From assembly GCA_022819505.1 (NCBI GenBank), contig JAJEHD010000003.1, positions 1-64,000 on the forward strand: a stretch of 64,000 nt of DNA, read 5' to 3'. A model generated the notes under the pieces. That model saw nothing but the letters and a program-made list of their open reading frames with translations. It ran no database searches and had not been told where the DNA came from. How positions within the stretch are numbered: position 1 is the first letter of the stretch; each line of letters starts with the position of its first letter. The position numbers and the translations under genes are program-made. This DNA is from Acidimicrobiia bacterium. GTDB taxonomy: Bacteria; Actinomycetota; Acidimicrobiia; Acidimicrobiales; Aldehydirespiratoraceae. This document shows positions 16,343 to 24,945 of this stretch, piece by piece.

Positions 16343-16385
16343 CCGCCGCCATTCCACAAGCATCATTTGCAGCGGCGGCTTTTTT
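16343..16385 (+). terminator. Terminator-like hairpin with T-run in the rpmH leader
   Basis: CCGCCGC (16343-16349) pairs with GCGGCGG (16372-16378) across a 22-nt loop and is followed by six T residues (16380-16385), the form of an intrinsic terminator. It stands between the candidate promoter and rpmH, 40 nt before the start codon. An alternative pairing, GTTCC (16340-16344) with GGAAC (16387-16391), could compete with it. This arrangement suggests attenuation of the rpmH operon. Confidence 0.5.
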
Positions 16386-16425
16386 CGGAACACCCGAGGC
16401 GAGGGAGTACCGAGGGAGGATCTCG

Positions 16426-16560
16426 ATGAAACGCCCTTTTCAGCCCAACATCAGGAAAAGGCATAAGAAGCACGGCTTTCGGGCCAGAATGAGCACTCGC
16501 TCCGGACGCGCTGTCCTGCAAGCCCGTCGTCGTAAGGGGCGGAGCCGACTGGCAGCGTGA
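16426..16560 (+). CDS. rpmH: 50S ribosomal protein L34
   Basis: The 44-residue basic protein [20 protein letters not shown] (its first 20 residues) is unmistakably L34, a late-assembling component of the large ribosomal subunit. ATG 16426 follows GGGAGGA by five bases. rnpA begins inside the stop codon (GTGA overlap), so the two are translated in tandem. It heads the conserved rpmH-rnpA-yidD-yidC-khpB-rsmG-parA-parB run. Confidence 0.97.
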   Translation: MKRPFQPNIRKRHKKHGFRARMSTRSGRAVLQARRRKGRSRLAA

Positions 16561-16886
16561 GGGGCTCGACGAGGGGCCGGAAGACGCACGACCAGTCTCC
16601 GGTCACAGCCAACGTCCGCCGCGGCCCGCTGAGGGTGTCGTTTCGTGCCGCGCCCGGACCGGTGCGTGTCCACCTAGCCGTGCCCAAGTGCGTGGGAACT
16701 GCAGTCGTGCGCAATCGCATCCGGCGGCGCGTCCGGGAGACGCTCCGCGTGCTCACCCGTGACGAGGCGGTAGTCCTGGCCGGCGGGGAGTACCACCTGC
16801 GCGTGTCGGCTCCGCTCGAGCGCCTCTCTGCGGCTGAGCTGCGGTCGATGGTGGACGAGCTGCTGAGGGAGCTCAGGCGCCGATGA
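16557..16886 (+). CDS. rnpA: Ribonuclease P protein component
   Basis: The 109-residue basic protein assists the RNase P RNA in 5' maturation of tRNA. The signature [20 protein letters not shown] (about residues 43-62) is the RNR RNA-binding motif of the family. The N-terminus is short and Arg-rich. It starts at a GTG overlapping the rpmH stop and its own stop overlaps the yidD start by 4 nt. Confidence 0.93.
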   Translation: MRGSTRGRKTHDQSPVTANVRRGPLRVSFRAAPGPVRVHLAVPKCVGTAVVRNRIRRRVRETLRVLTRDEAVVLAGGEYHLRVSAPLERLSAAELRSMVDELLRELRRR

Positions 16887-17143
16887 GGTATTCGACGCGA
16901 TTGGCCTGCCTCGCGGTGCGAGCCGTCCGATTGGTCCGGGCCGGCCGTCCTCCGGTGTGCCGTTACATGCCGTCGTGCTCGGCCTATGCGCGGGAGGCGC
17001 TGCAGACCCATGGAACCTGGCGGGGGGCCTGGCTGGCCGCTCGCCGGCTGGCCCGGTGCCACCCGTGGGGTTCGACGGGGCTGGACCCGGTGCCCCCGGC
17101 CCGGCGCAGCACAAGAGCACCTGCGGGGATGATCGATGCTTGA
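16883..17143 (+). CDS. yidD: Membrane protein insertion efficiency factor YidD
   Basis: The 86-residue protein carries the family core [19 protein letters not shown] followed by [19 protein letters not shown], with the conserved cysteines and the CHP motif. YidD is a peripheral inner-membrane protein that helps YidC-dependent insertion. It overlaps rnpA by 4 nt and yidC by 8 nt, so the three products are probably made in a fixed ratio. Confidence 0.95.
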   Translation: MRYSTRLACLAVRAVRLVRAGRPPVCRYMPSCSAYAREALQTHGTWRGAWLAARRLARCHPWGSTGLDPVPPARRSTRAPAGMIDA

Positions 17144-18518
17144 TCCGCTGTTCGACCTGATCACCGCGGTACTGGCCTGGTTCTACTCGTTGTGGCCCTC
17201 GTACGGCATGGCGATCGCCTTCCTGACCTTGACCACGACGATTGCGGTGACCCCGCTCACCCTCAAGTTCACGCGCTCGACACTGCAGATGCAACAGCAC
17301 ATGCCGGAGCTGAAGAAGATCCAGGCCCAACACCGCGGCGACCGCCAGGCCATGAACGAGGCCACGGCCGCCTTCTACAAGGAGCACGGCCTCAACCCGG
17401 TCGGGTGCTTGCTCCCCATGCTGGTGCAGGCCCCGATCTTCCTGGTCATGTACCGCGTTGTGGACGGGCTGACCCGGCGCACGACCGAGATCGGGACTCA
17501 GATCGGGTTCACCTCGCGCCGCTACGCCGACACCGCGTTCGAGTCGGTTCCCCAATATGCCGAGACCCCGATTCCCAGGGGTGACCTGGCATTCGATCCG
17601 GACTTCCTGTCCCGCGACACCGCTCTCTACGGCGACCTCAGTGGCAACCTGGAGATGGTCTCGTGGGGCGTCGACCTGTCGAGGAGCGCGAGTGATGCTC
17701 TCTCGGCCGGGATTGTCGAGGCACTCCCCTACTTCCTGATGATCCTGTTCGTACTGGTCACGAGCCTTGTGCAGCAGCGGCAGATCCAGGGCAGGCAGAC
17801 CCAGGCCATGCCTCCGCAGCAGCAGATGATGATGAAGCTCATCCCGTACATGCTGCCGGTGTTCTCCTACGTCATGCCGGGCGCGGTCGTGGTCTACTTC
17901 ATCATCTCGAACATGGTCCGTATCGCTCAGCAGGCCTACATCACCCGGTCCTTCTACCGGGGCGAGGACTCGCTGGGAGCTCAGGTGGCCAAGCAGCGAG
18001 CCGCCGCGACGAACGAGGCTCAGGACGAGCCCGAACCCAAGCAACGCTCAGCGAAGTCGATCACCGAGAAGAAGGGCGCACCCACTCCCAAGCGGGATGC
18101 GGCCACGGCAAAGGGCAAGGCTCCTTCCCGCAAGCGTGGTGCAGGAGCCGCGGGCAAACGGGCCCCTTCCCGAGGTAGAGCTGGAGCCGGCAAGCAGAGC
18201 GCAGCGCCGGCGCGGGGAAAGGCTCCGTCCAGCAAGCGAGAAGCCGCTCCGGCGCGGGGTAAGGCTGGTGCCGGTAAGCAGAGCGCGGCCACGGCAAAGG
18301 GCAAGGCTCCGGCCCGCCGGCGCCGTGGTGACGACACTGAGAGTCAGGCCCGTGAACGGCCGTCGACCGCGAGAAGGTCTGGTGGCGGCAAGACTGGCAA
18401 GGCCCCTACGCGCAGCCGGTCCAGCAGTCGGGCCACCGGCGGCCGCACCACCGCACCCGGTTCGGCTCCCCAGCGGAGCAATGCGAACCGAAGTCGAAGC
18501 AAGAAGAAGAGACGCTGA
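17136..18518 (+). CDS. yidC: Membrane protein insertase YidC with long basic C-terminal tail
   Basis: The first 290 or so residues are the YidC/Oxa1 insertase core: a first span near 24-45, [20 protein letters not shown], the family helix [23 protein letters not shown], and later spans including [25 protein letters not shown] sequence. It inserts membrane proteins alone or with SecYEG. About 160 further residues form a Lys/Arg/Ala/Pro/Gly tail with repeats of the type [35 protein letters not shown] and [17 protein letters not shown] basic tail that docks the ribosome is known in the family, but this one is unusually long and repetitive. Confidence 0.95.
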   Translation: MLDPLFDLITAVLAWFYSLWPSYGMAIAFLTLTTTIAVTPLTLKFTRSTLQMQQHMPELKKIQAQHRGDRQAMNEATAAFYKEHGLNPVGCLLPMLVQAPIFLVMYRVVDGLTRRTTEIGTQIGFTSRRYADTAFESVPQYAETPIPRGDLAFDPDFLSRDTALYGDLSGNLEMVSWGVDLSRSASDALSAGIVEALPYFLMILFVLVTSLVQQRQIQGRQTQAMPPQQQMMMKLIPYMLPVFSYVMPGAVVVYFIISNMVRIAQQAYITRSFYRGEDSLGAQVAKQRAAATNEAQDEPEPKQRSAKSITEKKGAPTPKRDAATAKGKAPSRKRGAGAAGKRAPSRGRAGAGKQSAAPARGKAPSSKREAAPARGKAGAGKQSAATAKGKAPARRRRGDDTESQARERPSTARRSGGGKTGKAPTRSRSSSRATGGRTTAPGSAPQRSNANRSRSKKKRR

Positions 18519-18552
18519 CGCTCGTCTCCTGAACGAAGGGTGTTGATGAAAT

Positions 18553-19458
18553 ATGGAATGGCTGGAAATTACGGCTTCATCAGTGGAAAGCGCCAAAGAA
18601 AAGGCCCTGGTCCATCTCGGAGTCCACGAGTCCGATGCCGAGTTCGAAGTGCTGTCCACCGAACGTGTCGGCATGTTCGGCCGGGTCAAGGAGGAGGCGC
18701 GGGTGCGAGCCCGCGTGGTTCCCACGCCGGTTCGGCCGAAGGAGGGCCGGGGGCGCGGCCACAACAGCCGCAAGTCCGGCAGCGGGTCGTCGAAGCGAAC
18801 CGAACCGGCACGGGCCTCTACAGTTGCCAAGTCTGAGCCGCGCCCGAGCGGTGGTGAGAATCGACGGTCCTCGGCAAGCTCGGCACCCAGCCCGCAGCCC
18901 CGCGACGGTTTTCAACAGACCAGATCTGCACAACACCGCAGCAACAACAGGAAGACTGAGGAATCAAAGATGGATCACGACACCGGGCCCTCGCTCCTCG
19001 AGCAGGCCGACCTAGCAGAGTCCTTCGTCAAGGGGGTTGGAGACACGCTCGGTGTTCCGCTCGCATTCACGAGGCACGACGTGGAGGACGGGATCCTCAG
19101 AATCGAAGCTGATGGAGAAGGCATAGGACTCCTTGTAGGACGACGAGGTGCTACCGCGCAGGCCATAGATGAGTTGGTCCGTACAGTGCTGCAACGATCC
19201 GGTGGCAGCACCCGCGAGGGCAAGATCCGTATGGATGTGGGCGGGATTCGCTCCCGGCGCACCGCAGCCCTGACGGAGTTCACTCGCAGGGTGGCCCAGG
19301 AGGCCTTGGAGACGGGCGAGGAGATCGCCCTCGAATCGATGAGTCGCGTGGACCGCAAGATCGTCCACGATGTGGTCACCGGCATCGATCGAGTCGACAG
19401 CCGCAGCGAGGGCGAGGACCCTCACCGGCGCGTCATCATCACCACGCTGCCCGACTAG
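18553..19458 (+). CDS. khpB: RNA-binding protein KhpB/Jag (Jag_N, KH, R3H)
   Basis: The 301-residue protein has an N-terminal Jag domain (MEWLEITASSVESAKEKAL through FGRVKEEARVRARVV). A disordered Arg/Ser/Pro linker spans about residues 57-140. A KH domain follows with the loop LLVGRRGATAQAID, then an R3H domain with LTEFTRRVAQEALETGE and SMSRVDRKIVHDVV. KhpB binds RNA with its partner KhpA and affects cell-wall synthesis and division in Gram-positives. It follows yidC by 34 nt in the standard order. The linker is long compared with Firmicute Jag. Confidence 0.93.
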   Translation: MEWLEITASSVESAKEKALVHLGVHESDAEFEVLSTERVGMFGRVKEEARVRARVVPTPVRPKEGRGRGHNSRKSGSGSSKRTEPARASTVAKSEPRPSGGENRRSSASSAPSPQPRDGFQQTRSAQHRSNNRKTEESKMDHDTGPSLLEQADLAESFVKGVGDTLGVPLAFTRHDVEDGILRIEADGEGIGLLVGRRGATAQAIDELVRTVLQRSGGSTREGKIRMDVGGIRSRRTAALTEFTRRVAQEALETGEEIALESMSRVDRKIVHDVVTGIDRVDSRSEGEDPHRRVIITTLPD

Positions 19459-19494
19459 CCCACTGCGTTGCCCGCGCCACGCCCTCTCGTCCAG

Positions 19495-19585
19495 GAGGCC
19501 GAGCAAATCGGTGAGTGATTCCCGTACTTACGGGCGAGGCCGTGGCCCGAGCGGCCCGTGAGCGCAGCGAACAAGAGCGGGAATG
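19495..19585 (-). repeat. Dispersed intergenic repeat, copy C (inverted)
   Basis: Read on the minus strand, this 91-bp element matches copy A base for base over the first 57 positions and again at the closing GCTCGGCCTC. It fills the gap between khpB and rsmG and includes the annotated rsmG start, so the first nine residues of that frame (MSAANKSGN) are repeat-encoded. Confidence 0.85.
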
Positions 19586-20283
19586 ACGCCGGTGCGACGC
19601 AAGGGGCCCCCGCTTATCCGCGCTTGCTCCAAATCGAACCCGAACTACTGAGGCGTCTGGACGAGGCGTGGGAACCGGCCCGAGCGGCCGGCGCCATAGG
19701 GCGCTCGTCCCTTGAGGCGTTGCGCCGCCATTCCGCCGGGTTCATTCTGGATGGCTGGCGGAACATGTCCGGAGGCGACTTCGTCGACTGCGGGGCAGGC
19801 GCGGGCCTGGTCGGAGTGCTCCTAGCCCTCGAACTTCCGGTATCGCGTTGGACCCTGGTTGACGCCAGCGAAAGACGCTGTGACATGGCCGCGCGGGCGG
19901 TTGTGGCGGCTGGCCTGACCGCTCGGGTCGTGGTCGAGCACTCCCCTATGGAGGACGTCGCCGGCCGGAACGAGGCTCGCGAGGCCTTCGACGGGATGGT
20001 GGCTCGCCTGTTCGGTCCCGCCTCGGAGTTGGCCGAGTGTGGCCTGCCGCTGCTGCGGATGGGTGGTTCACTGGTTGTATCGGTGTCTGCGGAGACAAGA
20101 CTGCAGTGGGAAAGGATGCCGCTACGGGCTCGAACCGGTTGCGAGCTGTCCGGTCAGTGGTCAACGCAGAACGGCAGTTTCGTTTCGATCACGAGGGTGA
20201 TGCCGGCCCCGGCAGGTCTCCCCCGCCGCCGGGCCGCCCGACGTCGAGCCCCTCTGATGCAGGAGGAGTCGCAGCAACTCTGA
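19558..20283 (+). CDS. rsmG: 16S rRNA (guanine527-N7)-methyltransferase RsmG
   Basis: RsmG methylates N7 of G527 in 16S rRNA; its loss gives low-level streptomycin resistance. The SAM-binding loop is FVDCGAGAGLVGVLLALELP (about residues 80-99), followed by WTLVDASERRCDMAARAV and the GSLVVSVSAETRLQWE region. The frame opens at GTG 19558, but that start lies in repeat copy C, so translation more likely begins further in, for example at TTG 19624. The sequence is divergent for the family (GAGAG for the usual GSGGG), yet position between khpB and parA supports the call. Confidence 0.8.
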   Translation: MSAANKSGNDAGATQGAPAYPRLLQIEPELLRRLDEAWEPARAAGAIGRSSLEALRRHSAGFILDGWRNMSGGDFVDCGAGAGLVGVLLALELPVSRWTLVDASERRCDMAARAVVAAGLTARVVVEHSPMEDVAGRNEAREAFDGMVARLFGPASELAECGLPLLRMGGSLVVSVSAETRLQWERMPLRARTGCELSGQWSTQNGSFVSITRVMPAPAGLPRRRAARRRAPLMQEESQQL

Positions 20284-20299
20284 AGTTTCATGTGAAACA
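20284..20299. promoter_or_regulatory. parS: parS-like centromere site
   Basis: AGTTTCATGTGAAACA differs from the bacterial parS consensus TGTTTCACGTGAAACA at two of 16 positions; in the 14-bp core the only change is C to T at the centre. It lies 47 bp before parA and about 4 kb from dnaA, where ParB-loading sites normally cluster. Confidence 0.75.
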
Positions 20300-20345
20300 A
20301 CAGGGCCCGCGGGACCCTTTGAGTCCTTGACTGTGGAAAACGGTT

Positions 20346-21149
20346 ATGTCACCGTTGGGGATGGCACAGCAGCGAACGGACGCTCGCGCTCGAGCCTTTG
20401 CCGTTGCCAACCAGAAGGGCGGGGTAGGCAAGACAACCACAACGGTCAATCTCTCTGCCTGCTTCGCCGAGCGCGGACTCAGGACCCTGGTGGTCGATCT
20501 TGATCCTCAAGCAAACGCCACCACCAGTCTCGGGTTGGATCCTCGGGGTCTGGATGCCTCGATCTATGAGGTTCTCCTGCAAGACATCGAACTTGAGGAG
20601 ATCGTCGAGCCGACGATGATCAAGGGTCTGCACATCGCGCCCTCCAGTCTTGATCTGGCTGGCGCGGAGATCGAACTCGTGCCGGCCTTCAGTAGAGAAA
20701 GCCAGCTCAGGCAGGCGATCTCTAGGGCTGTGGGGGAGTACGACATCATCATGATCGACTGCCCGCCGTCGCTAGGCCTCCTGACCATCAATGGGCTGTG
20801 CGCAGCCGATGAGGTGATGGTCCCCATCCAAACGGAGTACTTCGCGCTCGAAGGGCTTACCCAGCTGGTCCAGAACATCGGCATGGTCCAGCGCAGCTTG
20901 AACCCGGGTCTGGAACTCACCAAGGTCGTGCTGACGATGTACGACGCGCGCACCAACCTGTCGCGGGACGTCGCTCGGGAAGTGCGAGCCCACTATGGCG
21001 ACAAGGTCTGCTGGCAGGTGATACCTCGCACCGTGCGGTTGAGTGAGGCGCCGTCGTTCGGCCAACCGATCACTCTCTACGATTCTCTATCAAAGGGCGC
21101 AACGGCATATCGCGCCCTGGCAAAGGAGGTGCTCCGTGGCACGCCGTAG
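20346..21149 (+). CDS. parA: Chromosome-partitioning ATPase ParA (Soj)
   Basis: ParA (267 aa) is a deviant-Walker ATPase that binds DNA non-specifically and moves ParB-parS complexes. The deviant Walker A KGGVGKTT spans residues 24-31; LVVDLDPQANATTSLG and the Walker B segment IIMIDCPPSLGLLTI follow. ATG 20346 and ATG 20361 are both possible starts. Its last 14 nt overlap parB, whose ribosome site AAAGGAGGT lies inside the parA 3' end. Confidence 0.95.
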   Translation: MSPLGMAQQRTDARARAFAVANQKGGVGKTTTTVNLSACFAERGLRTLVVDLDPQANATTSLGLDPRGLDASIYEVLLQDIELEEIVEPTMIKGLHIAPSSLDLAGAEIELVPAFSRESQLRQAISRAVGEYDIIMIDCPPSLGLLTINGLCAADEVMVPIQTEYFALEGLTQLVQNIGMVQRSLNPGLELTKVVLTMYDARTNLSRDVAREVRAHYGDKVCWQVIPRTVRLSEAPSFGQPITLYDSLSKGATAYRALAKEVLRGTP

Positions 21150-22005
21150 TGGCTTGGGGAGAGGACTCGGGGCTCTGATCCCGACTGAGCCCGACACGAC
21201 CGAATCGGCCTTCCAGGACATAGACATCGTCCACATCGTGCCGAACCCCTACCAGCCGAGGGACCGGTTCGACGAGGAGTCGCTGGTGGCTTTGGCCGAG
21301 TCGATTTCCGAAGTCGGTGTTATACAGCCGATCATTGTCCGGGAAGCAACTGAAGGATATGAAATTATTGCAGGGGAACGCCGCTGGCGCGCCGCCCAGC
21401 GGGCGGGCCTCAGGAGCATTCCGACCCTTGTGCGGTCCGCTGACGACAAGGGGGCGCTCGAGGCTGCGGTCGTCGAGAATGTACACCGCCAGGATCTGAA
21501 TGCTCTTGAGGAGGCCGCGGCTTACCGGCAGCTGATGGACGATTTCGGCATGACGCAGGATGAGGTCGCTTCCCGGGTGGGCCGTTCCCGTTCTGCGGTG
21601 GCCAACACGGTTCGCTTGCTGAACCTGGCCCCGCCGCTGCAGCGTCTGGTGGTGGAGGGCCATCTCTCGGCCGGACACGGCCGGGCACTGCTAGCCCTGG
21701 AGGACGAGGAGGCCCGGCAAGGGCTGGCCACCGAGATCGTGCGTGACAACTTGACCGTGCGGGAGACCGAGCGGAGGGTTGCGGAGAGCCAGTCAGCCGG
21801 ACCCGGCCCGGTCGCGGCCCGGTCCACCGACAACGGGTCGTCCGTCTCGGGAGAGGTCCAGGCCGGCATTCTCGAACTGGAGGAGCTCCTGTCGACAAGG
21901 CTCGACACGCGGGTATCGGTGAAGCTGGGGAAGCGCAAGGGCAAGATCACGATCCAGTTCAGCGGCCTGCCCGATCTGGAGCGCATCTATCACCTGATCA
22001 TGTGA
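21136..22005 (+). CDS. parB: Chromosome-partitioning protein ParB
   Basis: ParB (289 aa from GTG 21136, chosen for the perfect AAAGGAGGT upstream) clamps onto DNA at parS using CTP. The N-terminal ParA-interacting segment ARRSGLGRGLGALIP precedes the CTP-binding domain with NPYQPRDRF, GVIQPIIVRE and GERRWRAAQRAG. A helix-turn-helix follows (MTQDEVASRVGRSRSAVANT), and the C-terminal dimerisation region has KRKGKITIQFSGLPDLERI. The convergent cwlM gene begins 37 bp after the stop across an AT-rich gap. Confidence 0.95.
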   Translation: MARRSGLGRGLGALIPTEPDTTESAFQDIDIVHIVPNPYQPRDRFDEESLVALAESISEVGVIQPIIVREATEGYEIIAGERRWRAAQRAGLRSIPTLVRSADDKGALEAAVVENVHRQDLNALEEAAAYRQLMDDFGMTQDEVASRVGRSRSAVANTVRLLNLAPPLQRLVVEGHLSAGHGRALLALEDEEARQGLATEIVRDNLTVRETERRVAESQSAGPGPVAARSTDNGSSVSGEVQAGILELEELLSTRLDTRVSVKLGKRKGKITIQFSGLPDLERIYHLIM

Positions 22006-22042
22006 AGCAGGATGGTGCAGTTTGGAGATATTTTAAAGAATT

Positions 22043-23056
22043 CTAATGTAGTCTAGGGTCGAGGCACCAGTCGATCACGGCCTGGGCAAGGCCCTGTGCA
22101 ATGCGCGGCGTCTGAGGAACCACGGTCGAGCCGGGTCCGAGGCGACACCACACGGCCGGCATCCGGGTCTCGCGAAGGATGGGCAGCCGCATGGCCGTGG
22201 CCGGCGTCGGTACGGCGAGCACAGGTGCGAGCATCTCCGAGCACCGTTGTGCCAGGGCGCGACCCCCCACCGACTCGAATCCCCTTGTCCCGAAGTACGA
22301 GAAGCCGAAGTTGTCGACAGCCAGGGTAACCCCGAGGTAGATGTCCCCGTCCCATTGGTTGGAGGTTCGAGCCTGGTGGCCCAGGTCTGGGGTGCTGAAT
22401 GACAGGACCTCAGCCCCGACATGGCGAAGGCGCCGAGCTACGGCCTGTGCAATGACCGGGAGTTCGCCCGTGTCGCCGATGACCACGCGCCTGCCCTCCA
22501 CCCTGCTGGGCTGATGCCTCAGGCGCTCGTGCTCACGCACCTCCGAGATGGTGACTTCGGCTGCGGTCCGCCTGGTGAGGCGTTCCAAAGCCTCCACCGT
22601 GGATCTTCCCACCACGCCGTCATCGGGAAGGCCGACGTTCTGCTGGAACTGCCGGACCGCGGTCTGCGTTCTCGGCCCCAGGATCCCATCGACCCAGTAC
22701 GCGTCGAAGCCGAGCTGGCCGAGGCGACGTTGCAGTTCCGCCACATCGTCACCACGCATCATCGGGGCCCGGTAGTAGAGAAGCCGGTCTCCAAGCCGGT
22801 GGTCGGCCTCCACGAGAGCGTTCCAGGACTGCGGGCCGCAGATCCCGTCGACCACCAGGCCACGGTCGCTCTGGAACTGGCGGAGTGATGCCTCGGTGGC
22901 CGCGCCGAATTCCTGATGGTCGCCGCCGGTGACGTAGCCGATCAGCGCCAGCCTCTCCTGGAGGTCGCGAACCGCCTCACCAGTGTCGCCGCGCCGTAAC
23001 GGCAGACCCCCGGCACCGGGGGAGTGGGACACTCCGCGATCAGAGGTACTCGGCAA
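22043..23056 (-). CDS. cwlM: CwlM-like protein: two peptidoglycan-binding repeats plus degenerate amidase_3 domain
   Basis: Two tandem PG_binding_1 repeats lie near residues 22-80 and 92-160 (GEAVRDLQERL..., DDVAELQRRL...). An amidase_3-like domain follows from about residue 190 (RRVVIGDTGELPVIAQAVARRLR). The expected first zinc motif DPGHGG reads IGDTGEL here, and no SIHxN motif is seen, so hydrolase activity looks lost. In mycobacteria CwlM occupies the same trxB-trxA-cwlM position and regulates MurA instead of cutting wall. The frame starts at TTG 23056 within trxA; GTG 23032 is an alternative. Confidence 0.8.
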   Translation of the reverse strand: MPSTSDRGVSHSPGAGGLPLRRGDTGEAVRDLQERLALIGYVTGGDHQEFGAATEASLRQFQSDRGLVVDGICGPQSWNALVEADHRLGDRLLYYRAPMMRGDDVAELQRRLGQLGFDAYWVDGILGPRTQTAVRQFQQNVGLPDDGVVGRSTVEALERLTRRTAAEVTISEVREHERLRHQPSRVEGRRVVIGDTGELPVIAQAVARRLRHVGAEVLSFSTPDLGHQARTSNQWDGDIYLGVTLAVDNFGFSYFGTRGFESVGGRALAQRCSEMLAPVLAVPTPATAMRLPILRETRMPAVWCRLGPGSTVVPQTPRIAQGLAQAVIDWCLDPRLH

Positions 23057-23366
23057 GTTCGCCCAGCAGGGCCGCCTTCGGCTTGGCCCCCACCACCCGC
23101 TTGGCCGGCTCTCCGTCGTTGAAGAGGATCAGAGTGGGGATGCTCATGACCCCGAATCGCCGAGCGATGTTGGGAGCATCATCCACGTTGAGCTTGGCCA
23201 CCGTCAGCCTGCCCTCCTGCTCGGAAGCGATCTCGTCGAGGATGGGCGCGATCACCTTGCAGGGCCCGCACCATTCGGCCCAGAAGTCCACGAGGACAGG
23301 CGTGGACGCGCCGTTGATCTCCTCATCGAAGGTGGCGTCGCTGAGAGTGATGGTTGACTCTGCCAT
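23040..23366 (-). CDS. trxA: Thioredoxin
   Basis: Thioredoxin (108 aa) reduces protein disulfides in the cytoplasm using electrons from TrxB. The active site WCGPC (residues 32-36), the buried Asp of PVLVDFWAEW and the cis-proline of VMSIPTLILF are all present. ATG 23366 has AAAGGA upstream. trxB lies 68 nt before it on the same strand and the cwlM frame overlaps its end by 17 nt. Confidence 0.97.
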   Translation of the reverse strand: MAESTITLSDATFDEEINGASTPVLVDFWAEWCGPCKVIAPILDEIASEQEGRLTVAKLNVDDAPNIARRFGVMSIPTLILFNDGEPAKRVVGAKPKAALLGELAEYL

Positions 23367-23434
23367 TGAAGGTGTCCTTTGTGTCGTTCCACGCCGACGG
23401 CCGCGTCGGGTGGCGCGGCCCTCTCGTCGTCACC

Positions 23435-24406
23435 CTACCGGGAGAGGCTCTCCAGGTACCGCTCGGCTTCGATGGCCGCCATGCATCCGGTGCCGGCGGC
23501 AGTCACGGCCTGACGGTAGTAGTCGTCCTGCACGTCCCCGCAGGCGAAGACACCTTCGACGGCCGTCCTGGTGGAGTTCGGCTCGGTGATGAGGTAGCCG
23601 TTGTCCTTCATCTCCAACTGGCCCGCGAAGAGATCGGTGTTGGGCGAATGACCGATGGCGATGAAGCAGCCGGTCACGTCCAGGGTCGATGTCTCGCCAG
23701 TGACGGTGTCCCGGACGCGCAGACCGTTCAGCGCGTGGTCGCCCAGGTACTCCTCCACGACGGTGTTCCACATGAACTCGATCCGCTCGTTCTCGAAGGC
23801 CCGCTGCTGCATGATCTTCGAGGCTCTCAAAGCGTCACGGCGGTGGATGACCGTGACCTTGGAGGCGAACCGGGTCAGGAAGGTCGACTCCTCCATTGCG
23901 GAGTCGCCTCCGCCGACCACCGCGATGTGTTGGTCGCGGAAGAAGAAGCCGTCGCAAGTGGCGCAGGTGGACAGGCCGTGGCCCACCAGTTCGATCTCCC
24001 GGTCGAGCCCCAGCATGAGCGATTGGGCTCCGGTGGACACGATCACCGTCCAGGCTCGCAGGGTCGGCTCCGGCGTGTCGGGGTCGTCGGTCCAGATGCC
24101 GTAAGGCTGGGACGAGAAGTCCACCCGGGAAGCCTTCACAGTGTGGATGTGGGCGCCGAATCGAATGGCCTGCTCCCGGAATCGCTGCATCAGTTCCGGG
24201 CCCATGACGCCCTCGGGGAAGCCGGGATAGTTCTCCACGTCGGTGGTGAGCATGAGCTGGCCACCGGGCTGGTCGCTGGTCGAGCTCGGTTCACCTTCGA
24301 GCACCACGGGCTCCAGATTGGCCCGGGCCGCGTATATGGCCGCAGTCAACCCGGCCGGGCCGGAGCCGATTATCGCCACTTCCACCGGCTGGCTGGCGCG
24401 GCTCAT
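23435..24406 (-). CDS. trxB: Thioredoxin reductase (NADPH)
   Basis: TrxB transfers electrons from NADPH through FAD and a CxxC pair to thioredoxin. From ATG 24406 it has 323 residues: FAD site IIGSGPAGLTAAIYAARA, redox site CATCDGFFFRDQ around residue 140, NADPH site VVGGGDSAMEES, and the C-terminal FAD motif GVFACGDVQDDYYRQAVTAAG. A TTG at 24433 overlaps the upstream stop as TTGA and is an alternative start, but AAGGAAGG lies downstream of it, favouring the ATG. Confidence 0.96.
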   Translation of the reverse strand: MSRASQPVEVAIIGSGPAGLTAAIYAARANLEPVVLEGEPSSTSDQPGGQLMLTTDVENYPGFPEGVMGPELMQRFREQAIRFGAHIHTVKASRVDFSSQPYGIWTDDPDTPEPTLRAWTVIVSTGAQSLMLGLDREIELVGHGLSTCATCDGFFFRDQHIAVVGGGDSAMEESTFLTRFASKVTVIHRRDALRASKIMQQRAFENERIEFMWNTVVEEYLGDHALNGLRVRDTVTGETSTLDVTGCFIAIGHSPNTDLFAGQLEMKDNGYLITEPNSTRTAVEGVFACGDVQDDYYRQAVTAAGTGCMAAIEAERYLESLSR

Positions 24407-24429
24407 CTCAGTCAGGGCCCCTTCCTTGT

Positions 24430-24861
24430 TCAAGCGACGGCGACGATCACGCCGTAGAAGACAACGGCCACCACGATGGCCAGGTCCAGGATCAGGGCGG
24501 CGTACAGCGGCTTGGCCGAACCTGCTCGGGCCCGCCAGAAGCCCAGACCGATGATCGACACCAGCAGTCCGACGAAACCGTGGGCAGCCCAGGTGGCCGA
24601 ACCGACCCCGTCTCCTATGGGCAGGTACGCGTCGGCCACCCGTATGGCCGCGATCGTGACGAGTACGACGACGGCGATCGCCGCGACCGCCGCGACCAGG
24701 CAGTAGACCACGGCCCGCAGTAGGAGCACGACCCGGTCGGTGGTCTGAACGCGAACCGCGTCCACGAGTTCGACGATCTTGCCGGCGAGAGTGGCCGGCC
24801 AGTCGTCGGACCCCAGGCTCAGCGCCGGCCGCTCGCGGTCACCGGTCTCACGATCGGCCAT
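24430..24861 (-). CDS. Small multi-span membrane protein (holin-X/phage-holin-like), function unknown
   Basis: The 143-residue protein has a soluble N-terminus with an amphipathic helix (TLAGKIVELVDAVRVQTTDRVVLLLR). Three hydrophobic stretches follow, about residues 49-70 (VVYCLVAAVAAIAVVVLVTI), 88-105 (ATWAAHGFVGLLVSIIGLGF) and 120-140. The pattern recalls the actinobacterial phage-holin/DUF1469-type membrane proteins. It lies between the anti-sigma gene and trxB, nearly touching trxB, so co-transcription is likely. The role is unknown. Confidence 0.6.
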   Translation of the reverse strand: MADRETGDRERPALSLGSDDWPATLAGKIVELVDAVRVQTTDRVVLLLRAVVYCLVAAVAAIAVVVLVTIAAIRVADAYLPIGDGVGSATWAAHGFVGLLVSIIGLGFWRARAGSAKPLYAALILDLAIVVAVVFYGVIVAVA

Positions 24862-24945
24862 AGGGGTGGCAGCCTACCGGCGACCCGTTCCGGGCCTCGG
24901 CGGGGCACGACCCAACCTGTGCGGGGATGGCAAAGTCTCTGCGTA

